Part shown: positions 1 through 5,389 of the stretch, in pieces
Position numbering within the stretch: the stretch's first letter is position 1
Layout of the letters: each line of letters opens with the position of its first letter
Source: a bacterium
GTDB taxonomy: Bacteria; Patescibacteriota; Minisyncoccia; Minisyncoccales; RBG-13-42-11
DNA: 18,234 nt
Direction of reading: 5' to 3'
Assembly: GCA_030646565.1 (NCBI GenBank)
Contig: JAUSLA010000066.1
Location: 1-18,234 of the forward strand
The notes under the pieces: generated by a model
The model's database searches: none
Seen by the model: the letters and a program-made list of their open reading frames with translations, nothing else
What the model was told of the DNA's origin: nothing
Position numbers and translations under genes: made by a program

Positions 1-204
1 GCTCGTCAAGCTTTCTTTTCTGAAGTAATTTTGAAGTTTAGCTTTGTTTACCGAGTCCCGTATTGCGAAGAGCTTTCGCTCTTCTCCACCCTTCGCTACG
101 CTCGGGTAGGTGAAGATGAGAACGCAGTTCTCATCGCCTACGAATCCCACGAAGTGGGATGAGTGAAGATGAGATCGTAGCTCTCATCGCCTACGAAAGT
201 AAAT
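1..204. repeat. Cluster of modular hairpin repeats downstream of jag
   Basis: No gene is visible here. From about 50 the stretch is a chain of GC-rich palindromes. A stem GAAGAGC/GCTCTTC lies at 67-84, GATGAGAAC/GTTCTCATC at 115-135, ATCCCAC/GTGGGAT at 144-160 and GATGAGA/TCTCATC at 168-188. They are joined by linkers such as CACCCTTCGCTACGCTCGGG. The same modules recur in the other intergenic gaps of this window. The cluster follows the jag stop codon, so it lies in the 3' end of the rpmH-jag transcript. I see no U-tract that would make it an ordinary intrinsic terminator. Nothing recognisable occupies bases 1-49. Confidence 0.85.
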
Positions 205-666
205 TTAAGGGCGGGGTTTAATTACCAATATTCTTTCCGGCTCCCGGCCAATGCTTTCGGTGGCTATATTCTCCCTGCCTGCCAATTCCAAATGAATTAT
301 TCTTCTTTCGTAGGCCGTCATAGCCGGCAGCTGTTTTTCCTGTCCCGTTAAAGCAACCTCGTCGGCAGCGCTTTTGGCCAGTTCTTTTAAGTATTCAATT
401 TTTCTTTTTTTATAGTCGTTGATATCCAAATCAATATAGAAAGACGCGCTTATCTTCTTTTTCAAAATTGCCCTAAGGAGATGCTGGATTTCGGATAAAG
501 TTTGACCGCCTTCCCCGATTAAAATCTGCGGCTCTTCGGTTTTTATTTTAATGGGTATCGTTTCTTCTTTTTCAGGCAAAAACTCAAGCTCAACGTCAAA
601 AGTGGTCTTTTGAAAAAACTCGTTAACAATACTTTTGATTATTTCTAAATCTTCTCTTGTGAGCAT
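205..666 (-). CDS. jag: Jag/KhpB-like RNA-binding protein (KH + R3H domains)
   Basis: This is a small RNA-binding protein of the Jag/KhpB (SpoIIIJ-associated) family, thought to act with KH partners on mRNA at the membrane and in cell-wall growth control. From the ATG at 666 it is 153 aa. A KH-type half has the GxxG loop as GEGG (about residues 51-54), followed by an R3H domain with Arg121-xxx-His125 inside AYERRIIHLEL and the conserved ending ILVIKP. The Jag_N domain found in Bacillus homologues is absent. Position after yidC fits the conserved rpmH-rnpA-yidD-yidC-jag order. A TTG at 717 would add 17 residues, but that stretch is made of a hairpin and repeat-like sequence and does not resemble Jag proteins, so I prefer the ATG. 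No clear Shine-Dalgarno precedes either start. Confidence 0.93.
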   Translation of the reverse strand: MLTREDLEIIKSIVNEFFQKTTFDVELEFLPEKEETIPIKIKTEEPQILIGEGGQTLSEIQHLLRAILKKKISASFYIDLDINDYKKRKIEYLKELAKSAADEVALTGQEKQLPAMTAYERRIIHLELAGRENIATESIGREPERILVIKPRP

Positions 667-674
667 AATTTTAG

Positions 675-763
675 CGGGGCTTACCCCGTAGAAAAAATCT
701 GACTGCCTGCGCGGCAATTTATTCCGCTTTTGGCGGAATTGTCAAATTTTCTCTACGGGGCTT
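675..763 (-). repeat. Nested stem-loops at the yidC-jag junction
   Basis: An inverted repeat pairs 683-697 with 749-763 (ACCCCGTAGAAAA on one side, TTTTCTCTACGGGG on the other, about 14 of 15 positions). It encloses a hairpin ATTCCGC/GCGGAAT at 722-738 that encodes the last residues of YidC. A second short hairpin CGGGG/CCCCG lies at 675-688, just before the jag ATG. The structure lies across the end of yidC and the jag leader, where it could influence coupling or mRNA stability. This is seen in sequence only. Confidence 0.6.
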
Positions 764-1468
764 AAAAATTAAATATTGCTGTCCGATTGAAAAAAGATTA
801 TTGACCGTCCAATAAAGGCCGATGGCGGCGGGTAATTTCCAGAGAATAAAGACGGTGAAAATCGGAAAAAAATACAGCATTTGCTTTTGCATCATGTCTG
901 AAAATTGGCCTGCCTGTTTTTTACCCGCTTTGTTGTCTTTTGTTTTTGGAGAAACCATTTTTACTTGGATAAATTGGGTGATGCCGGCCAAAACTGCCAA
1001 TACCAAAGACGCTTTCCCAAGGTCAATTATGTTTAAAAAAACGGGGTTGATTATTCCCGGATTCAGAACGAAGCTGTAAAGACGAGTCATTTCTTCCGGC
1101 CGAAGGCCTTTCCAAAAAACCTGATAAAGAGCAATCAAAATCGGCAGTTGAATTAACAGGGGCAGGCATCCCCCAAAAGGATTAATTTTCTCTTTTTGAT
1201 AAAGAGCCATTGTTTCTCTTGCTTGTTTTTCTTTATCACTTTTAAATTTTTGCTGGACCTCCTGAATTTTCGGCTGGAGCTCTGAAATGGCTTTCTGGGA
1301 TTTAATGGAGCTTGCCATAAAAGGTGAAAGCAGAAGTCTCACCGCTATTGTAAAAACAATTACCGCAATGCCAAAATCCCTGCCCGGCAGATATTGATAA
1401 AGCAAAACCAGGCCATTAAGCAGCGGCTCATATAATATTGCGTTGAAAGCTTGAATAAAAAAATTCAT
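719..1468 (-). CDS. yidC: YidC/Oxa1-family membrane protein insertase
   Basis: This membrane insertase places Sec-dependent and Sec-independent proteins in the inner membrane. The 249-aa protein is the short form without the large periplasmic P1 domain of Gram-negative YidC. Hydrophobic segments lie near residues 12-26, 33-52, 100-118, 150-168 and 195-225. The conserved Arg of the hydrophilic groove is present in FTIAVRLLLSP (about residue 44). The family signature NPFGGCLPLLIQLPILIALY precedes the second half, and QKQMLYFFPIFTVFILWKLP matches the last transmembrane pair. A basic, Gln/Lys-rich cytosolic loop (about 53-95) is helical. The tail ends in IPPKAE, encoded by a hairpin. The start is the ATG at 1468. 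It follows yidD and precedes jag. Confidence 0.97.
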   Translation of the reverse strand: MNFFIQAFNAILYEPLLNGLVLLYQYLPGRDFGIAVIVFTIAVRLLLSPFMASSIKSQKAISELQPKIQEVQQKFKSDKEKQARETMALYQKEKINPFGGCLPLLIQLPILIALYQVFWKGLRPEEMTRLYSFVLNPGIINPVFLNIIDLGKASLVLAVLAGITQFIQVKMVSPKTKDNKAGKKQAGQFSDMMQKQMLYFFPIFTVFILWKLPAAIGLYWTVNNLFSIGQQYLIFKPRRENLTIPPKAE

Positions 1469-1469
1469 A

Positions 1470-1630
1470 TTAGCGAGCGAAGAGAACTGTGTTCTCTTCT
1501 TTATTCACCCGAGCGTAAGCGAAGGGTGGAAAAGAAGATTTATCTTCTTTGACTTTCCCGTCAGGTCGAAGAATGTTCATTCTTCTCCCTCCACCTTCGT
1601 TCGTCAGAGGCGAACTCGGTGCGGGAATCA
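1470..1630. repeat. Hairpin-repeat cluster between yidD and yidC
   Basis: Palindromes occur at 1479-1499 (GAAGAGAAC/GTTCTCTTC), 1531-1550 (AAAGAAGA/TCTTCTTT) and 1568-1585 (GAAGAATG/CATTCTTC), with linkers CACCCGAGCG..AAGCGAAGGGTGG and ACCTTCGTTCG..CGAACTCGGTG. Bases 1557-1626 match 9073-9142 at about 66 of 70 positions. The cluster occupies the whole gap between the yidD stop and the yidC start, so it forms part of the operon mRNA. It leaves no recognisable Shine-Dalgarno sequence for yidC. A 75-codon reading frame crossing it is repeat sequence, not a gene. Confidence 0.9.
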
Positions 1631-1837
1631 TTAAGGAAGATCTACTCCCCCCTGATTGAAGGGGTGGCATTTTAATATTCTTCTTAACCCTTTCCAAACA
1701 CCTGTTCCCGCTCCGTATTTCTCAATAGCTTTGGCCGCGTAGTTTGAACAGCTCGGATAAAAACGGCAGTTTTTGCCAAAGCCCGGCCCGATAAAAATTT
1801 GATAAACCCTGATGATTTCAAGAAGCATCTTTGTCAT
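1631..1837 (-). CDS. yidD: Membrane protein insertion efficiency factor YidD
   Basis: A 68-aa YidD-family protein, a small amphipathic factor that assists YidC-dependent insertion. The family core is intact: an N-terminal amphipathic helix (MLLEIIRVYQIFIGP), then CRFYPSCSNYAAKAIEKYG, GVWKGLRRILKCHPF and the ending GGVDLP. Three conserved cysteines are present. The start at 1837 overlaps the end of rnpA by 20 bases. An alternative ATG at 1828 removes three residues. The overlap seems to have arisen because a hairpin repeat lies at the rnpA end and is translated. Neighbours rnpA and yidC are its usual partners. Confidence 0.95.
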   Translation of the reverse strand: MTKMLLEIIRVYQIFIGPGFGKNCRFYPSCSNYAAKAIEKYGAGTGVWKGLRRILKCHPFNQGGVDLP

Positions 1838-2231
1838 CTACCGAGTCCCGCTTTGTGGGACGAAGGTGAAGAAGAGAACGCAGTTCTCTTTGCCTTAATA
1901 GTTTCGCCCTTAAAAAAAGCTTGTCAAGAATTTCTTTTATTTCCCAAAAATCCTTTGATGCCAACCCGGGCATAGCTATCAGTAAATTATCGCTTCCCGT
2001 CTTTATCCTTTCCATATTTAACCTTACCAATTCACTTAACTTTCTCCTAAGCTTATTTCTAAGAACGGCTTTTTTTGAAACCTTTAGCGAAATAACAAAA
2101 GCAAAGCGCGTTTTATCAAGATTGTTCTGCAGCGTTTTAAGAACTAAAAAATCTTCTTTCAGCGCCCTGCCCCTCTTAAAAACTTGTCTAATATCCTTTT
2201 TCTTTTGAAGACGATTACTCTTTGGAAGCAT
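1818..2231 (-). CDS. rnpA: Ribonuclease P protein component
   Basis: This is the protein subunit of RNase P, which binds the catalytic RNA and helps remove 5' leaders from pre-tRNA. From the ATG at 2231 it is 137 aa. The family signature RNKLRRKLSELVR (the RNR motif) is present, preceded by FVISLKVSKKAVLRNK; the N-terminus MLPKSNRLQKKKDIRQVFKRG is typical. A TTG at 2252 overlaps the rpmH stop (TTGA) and would add seven residues by coupled initiation; I consider the ATG more likely. The last 23 or so residues, starting RELRSLLHLRPTKRD, are translated from a hairpin repeat and do not belong to the family. Family proteins usually end soon after the last helix, so this tail is acquired sequence. 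Confidence 0.95.
   Translation of the reverse strand: MLPKSNRLQKKKDIRQVFKRGRALKEDFLVLKTLQNNLDKTRFAFVISLKVSKKAVLRNKLRRKLSELVRLNMERIKTGSDNLLIAMPGLASKDFWEIKEILDKLFLRAKLLRQRELRSLLHLRPTKRDSVDDKDAS
1838..1896. repeat. Hairpin repeat inside the 3' end of rnpA
   Basis: The unit starts with ACCGAGTCCCG, continues with stem GTCCC/GGGAC (1845-1861) and the linker GAAGGTGAA, then stem AAGAGAAC/GTTCTCTT (1872-1890). It resembles the unit at 51-135. It lies wholly inside the rnpA reading frame and encodes the basic and acidic tail of RnpA. Confidence 0.85.
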
Positions 2232-2248
2232 TAGTAATATATTTTTTG

Positions 2249-2383
2249 TCAAACCGCAAGCACCCTTCTTCCTTTTTTGCGTCTTCTGGCAAGGACGCGC
2301 CTCCCTCCAACGGTTTTCATTCTTTTCCTAAAACCGTGCGTCCTTTTCCTCTTTTTCCTTTTTGCGTGAAAAGTGATAGACAT
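2249..2383 (-). CDS. rpmH: 50S ribosomal protein L34
   Basis: A 44-aa, extremely basic ribosomal protein, too short for most gene tracks. The translation contains KRKRTHGFRKRM and ends GRRVLAV after a run of Arg and Lys; the core THGFRKRM..GGRRVLARRRKKGR is diagnostic of L34. The N-terminus MSITFHAK replaces the usual KxTxQP. An AAAGG lies six bases before the ATG at 2383, a good ribosome-binding site. It is the first gene of the minus-strand operon and is divergent from dnaA, the usual arrangement at bacterial origins. The stop TGA overlaps a possible TTG start of rnpA. Confidence 0.97.
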   Translation of the reverse strand: MSITFHAKRKKRKRTHGFRKRMKTVGGRRVLARRRKKGRRVLAV

Positions 2384-2400
2384 GTTTTTCCTTTATTATA

Positions 2401-2455
2401 GTCGAAGAACATTTGTTCTTCTGCCAATCTTCGCTCGGCTTTGCCTCGCTCGATA
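2401..2455. repeat. Hairpin repeat in the rpmH leader
   Basis: Stem GAAGAACA/TGTTCTTC at 2404-2421 is followed by the linker CTTCGCTCGGCTTTGCCTCGCTCG. It belongs to the same family as the other clusters. It lies between the rpmH promoter and the rpmH ribosome-binding site, so it should be transcribed as a 5'-leader hairpin. Confidence 0.8.
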
Positions 2456-2471
2456 ATTAGGTCTGTTTTAT

Positions 2472-2500
2472 ATTGTAAAAAAATAGCGGCATAAAGTCAA
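2472..2500 (-). promoter_or_regulatory. Promoter for the rpmH-jag operon
   Basis: On the minus strand, TTGACT (2500-2495) and TACAAT (2477-2472) are separated by exactly 17 bases, a near-consensus sigma-70 type promoter. Transcription would start near 2465, giving a leader of about 80 bases that includes the hairpin repeat. The -35 touches the left arm of the inverted-repeat element at 2501. Confidence 0.7.
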
Positions 2501-2613
2501 CCCCCACACCAATCTCGGCAAAGTTTATGCGTTACAGCTAACCATAAGGCGAAGCCGCCTTACGGCTTACAAAAGTGGCAATTCAACCGTCTCTGCAAAG
2601 ATTGGTGTGGGGG
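2501..2613. repeat. 113-bp element with 15-bp perfect terminal inverted repeats
   Basis: CCCCCACACCAATCT (2501-2515) is repeated in perfect inversion at 2599-2613. The 9-mer GTCAACCCC is found as a direct repeat at 2496-2504 and 2613-2621, overlapping the element ends and resembling a target-site duplication. The interior holds two mutually exclusive small hairpins, TAAGGCG/CGCCTTA (2545-2562) and AAGCCG/CGGCTT (2552-2568). No reading frame of note is inside. It could be a MITE-like mobile element or a structured regulatory segment of the rpmH/dnaA divergent region. It is unlike the other repeats of the window. Confidence 0.65.
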
Positions 2614-2679
2614 TCAACCCCTTGCTTCTTCCACAGGTTTTCCCCAGAAAATAAACATAATTTTCGGTTTGTGCTTAAC

Positions 2680-2708
2680 TTTACACTTTCTCGGCTTCTG
2701 GCTATAAT
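2680..2708 (+). promoter_or_regulatory. dnaA promoter
   Basis: TTTACA at 2680-2685 and a perfect TATAAT at 2703-2708 are 17 bases apart. Predicted start of transcription is near 2715, leaving a leader of roughly 39 bases with a small hairpin CCGAA/TTCGG (2721-2731). It is correctly placed for dnaA at 2754. Confidence 0.8.
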
Positions 2709-2753
2709 AAAAAAGGCGTACCGAACTTCGGCGCCCCTGTTGACATTAATCTT

Positions 2754-4103
2754 ATGGAGAAAGAAGAACTCTGGCAAGCAGTTCTTGCCCAGATTCAATT
2801 AAATATTTCATCTGCGAACTTCGCCACCTGGTTTAAAAACACCAGTATTCTTTTCTGTAAAGAAGGCCAAGTTTTGGTATCGGTGCCCAATTCTTTTGCG
2901 AAAGAATGGCTGGAGAACAAATACGGTAAAACCATTTTTAAGATTTTATATAATTTAGATAAAGAAATAAAAGAGGTAAAATATGCGATCGGCAAATCTG
3001 AACAAAAGGCCCAAAAAGCTTCTTATTGCCCTCCTTCTGAGGCCGGCCAGCTTGAATTTGAAGAATTTCAAGTTAATAAAGAAACAAACCTTAATCCAAA
3101 ATATACTTTTGAGAAGTTTATTGTGGGACCCTTTAACGAGTTGGCTCATGCCGCTTCATGGGCTGTGTCTAAAAAACCGGGTCTTGTTTATAATCCCTTA
3201 TTCATTTATGGCGGGGTGGGGCTGGGTAAAACCCATTTATTGCAGTCTATTGGGAACGCCGTATTAAAGGATTTCCCCCAAAAGAAAGTAAAATACATCT
3301 CTGCGGAGAAATTTATTGCCGGCGTTGTTTCTTCTATTAAAAACCAAAGCATGGAAAGCTTTAAAATAAAATACAGGGAAATAGACCTTTTGATTTTAGA
3401 TGATGTTCAATTCTTGGCCGGGAAAGAAAAAACTCAGGAAGAATTTTTTCACACCTTTAACGCGTTGTATGAAAAAAATAAGCAGATCGTCCTTTCTTCC
3501 GACAGACCGCCAAAGGCTATTCCGGCCCTGGCAGAACGTCTTAGGTCGCGCTTTGAGGGCGGGATGACAGGAGATATAGGTTATCCAGACTACGAAACCA
3601 GAGTGGCCATCCTAAAAGCTAAAAGCCAGGAAAAAGAAATAAGCTTTTCAGAAGATGTTTTAGATTATATCGCAAATAATATTCAAAAAAACATCAGAGA
3701 GCTGGAAGGAGCTCTAAATCGGCTGGTGGCTTATCAAAAAATAAACAACCAAAAGCCCGACATAGATCTTGCTAAAGCCCTTTTAAAAAACCTGTTTCTT
3801 TCCCCCAATAAAACAATCAATCCAAAAAAAATAATCCAGGCGGTTGTCGAATTTTATGACTTAAAAGAAAAAGATATTATTTCTTCTTCAAGAAAAAAAG
3901 AAATAGTTAAGCCGAGGCAGGTGGCTATGTATTTATTGAGAGAGGAGATGAAAAGTTCTTATCCTTTTATCGGCAGAAGGCTTGGAGGAAAAGACCACAC
4001 AACGGCTATCCACGCGTGCGAAAAAATAACAAGAGAGATGGAAAAAAACGAAACATTGGGAGATGAAATCAGTTTAATCAAACAAAGGATATACAGCGCA
4101 TAA
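2754..4103 (+). CDS. dnaA: Chromosomal replication initiator DnaA
   Basis: A 449-aa AAA+ initiator that binds DnaA boxes and opens oriC. Domain I (about 1-80) starts with LWQAVLAQIQLNISSANFATWF. A short, poorly conserved domain II lies at about 80-115. The ATPase core begins at KYTFEKFIVGPFNELAHAA, with Walker A GGVGLGKTH (about 153-161), Walker B LLILDDVQFL (about 212-221) and the sensor and arginine-finger region LSSDRPPKAIPALAERLRSR. The C-terminal domain IV carries the DnaA signature GRRLGGKDHTTAIHACEKI (about 407-425), which reads the DnaA box. All parts are intact. The ATG at 2754 is the natural start, though it has no strong ribosome-binding site. It is divergent from rpmH and upstream of dnaN. 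Confidence 0.98.
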   Translation: MEKEELWQAVLAQIQLNISSANFATWFKNTSILFCKEGQVLVSVPNSFAKEWLENKYGKTIFKILYNLDKEIKEVKYAIGKSEQKAQKASYCPPSEAGQLEFEEFQVNKETNLNPKYTFEKFIVGPFNELAHAASWAVSKKPGLVYNPLFIYGGVGLGKTHLLQSIGNAVLKDFPQKKVKYISAEKFIAGVVSSIKNQSMESFKIKYREIDLLILDDVQFLAGKEKTQEEFFHTFNALYEKNKQIVLSSDRPPKAIPALAERLRSRFEGGMTGDIGYPDYETRVAILKAKSQEKEISFSEDVLDYIANNIQKNIRELEGALNRLVAYQKINNQKPDIDLAKALLKNLFLSPNKTINPKKIIQAVVEFYDLKEKDIISSSRKKEIVKPRQVAMYLLREEMKSSYPFIGRRLGGKDHTTAIHACEKITREMEKNETLGDEISLIKQRIYSA

Positions 4104-4235
4104 CATGTGGAAAAGAAAAGCCAAGAAAAACTTCCACATCTTTTCCACATTAACTTAACTAATTTTTCCCTTTTTTACTTCCCTTAAATTTTAGCTAATT
4201 TATAAATTATCCACACAACTAATAAATATAATAAA
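4104..4235. other. Putative replication origin (oriC) with DnaA boxes
   Basis: The gap between dnaA and dnaN holds four DnaA-box-like 9-mers: TTTTCCACA inverted at 4106-4114, ACTTCCACA at 4130-4138, TTTTCCACA at 4141-4149 and a perfect TTATCCACA at 4207-4215. The third and fourth boxes are separated by an AT-rich stretch (4150-4206), and the fourth is followed by CTAATAAATATAATAAAATG up to the dnaN start, which could serve as the unwinding element. Genes to the left are on the minus strand and dnaA/dnaN to the right on the plus strand, the co-orientation expected around an origin. The origin call is inference from known oriC organisation. Confidence 0.75.
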
Positions 4236-5384
4236 ATGAAATTTATAATATTAAAGAATAAACTAAAAGACGGTATCAATACAATCGAAAGGATTTCCGG
4301 AAAGTCGCTAACTTTACCGATTTTAAATAACATTTTAATCAGTGTTGAAAAAAACTTCTTAAACCTTACAAGCACCGACTTAGAGGTTGGAATTAACTGG
4401 TGGGCTTTGGTTAAAACCGAAGAAGAAGGCAAAATCGCTATTCCAAATAAAATACTATCCAGTTTTATCAACTATCTGCCCGAAAAGCCCGTTACGGTTG
4501 AAACAGATAATTTGTCTTTAAAAATTGAATGCGAAAATTATCAAACAATAATAAAAGGAACAAACCCTGATGATTTTCCAATTATTCCCCAAATAAACAA
4601 AAATGAAAGCATATTTTTAAAAAGCGCGCTATTTTGCCAAAGCTTGAGCCAAGTTGTGGATATCGCAGGATATTTTTCAACTAAACCGGAAATTTCCGGC
4701 ATATATTTCCTTTTCCAGAAAGATATGCTGACTATGGCGGCCACCGATAGTTTCAGATTGGGAGAAAAGAAAATTTTTCTGAAACCCCCGATAGAAAATT
4801 TGTCAAAAAATTATTCTTTTATTCTGCCCCAAAAAGCGGCCAGGGAGATTATTAATATATTCGGGGAAAAAGAAGGAGATATAACATTTTATTTTTCTCC
4901 CAACCAGGTATTGTTTGAAGCTTCTTTACCGGAACAGCCGTCTCATCCGGAGGTTCAGCTTATCTCCCGCTTGATAGAGGGAGAATACCCAAGTTATCAG
5001 GAAATCATTCCCAAGAAATATGAAACAAAAGTCATTCTTCCTAAAAACGATTTAATAAATCAAATCAAAGCCGCTTCTCTTTTCGGCGGGAAAATTAATG
5101 AAGTAAAAATAAAGATTGACCCCAAAAAAAATCAGGTTGACTTTTCTAGCCAAAATCCGGAACTCGGCGAGCATCAGAGCTTTTTAACGGGAAAAATAGA
5201 AGGGGCTGCCTGCGAAATTTCTTTTAACCATAAATTTTTGTTAGACGGGCTTTTAAACATTTCTCCTTCCCAAGAAAAAAATTCTGAAGTTATTTTGGAA
5301 TTAGTTAATTCTGAAAAGCCCGGGGTGATAAAACCGCAAGGCGACGACAGTTATCTTTACCTGATTATGCCGATTAAAACGTAG
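4236..5384 (+). CDS. dnaN: DNA polymerase III beta subunit (sliding clamp)
   Basis: The ring-shaped processivity clamp that tethers replicative polymerase and repair enzymes to DNA. At 382 aa it has the normal length for three tandem clamp folds of about 125 residues. Family landmarks include the opening MKFIILKNKLKDGINTIERISG, LPILNNILI, LTSTDLEVGI, FPIIPQ, the second-domain MAATDSFRLGEKK and GEYPSYQEIIPK, and the C-terminal LIMPIKT that corresponds to the usual MPMR-type ending. The start ATG follows a very AT-rich stretch without a Shine-Dalgarno; TATAAT lies only three bases before the ATG, too close to be its normal -10. It is convergent with the PBP gene, with only five bases between stop codons and no terminator. 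Confidence 0.97.
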   Translation: MKFIILKNKLKDGINTIERISGKSLTLPILNNILISVEKNFLNLTSTDLEVGINWWALVKTEEEGKIAIPNKILSSFINYLPEKPVTVETDNLSLKIECENYQTIIKGTNPDDFPIIPQINKNESIFLKSALFCQSLSQVVDIAGYFSTKPEISGIYFLFQKDMLTMAATDSFRLGEKKIFLKPPIENLSKNYSFILPQKAAREIINIFGEKEGDITFYFSPNQVLFEASLPEQPSHPEVQLISRLIEGEYPSYQEIIPKKYETKVILPKNDLINQIKAASLFGGKINEVKIKIDPKKNQVDFSSQNPELGEHQSFLTGKIEGAACEISFNHKFLLDGLLNISPSQEKNSEVILELVNSEKPGVIKPQGDDSYLYLIMPIKT

Positions 5385-5389
5385 CCAAG

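Noticed and set aside
51..204. Repeated hairpins as a CRISPR array
   Set aside because: Units have no constant repeat length or unique spacers of fixed size; they are mosaic palindromes, and no cas gene is in the window.
1470..1697. A 75-codon minus-strand frame across the yidD-yidC gap
   Set aside because: It consists of the hairpin-repeat cluster and overlaps yidD in another frame; the protein has no coherent pattern.
2627..2635. Additional DnaA box upstream of dnaA (TCTTCCACA region)
   Set aside because: Only about seven of nine bases match and there is no second box nearby, so the dnaA-dnaN gap is the better origin.
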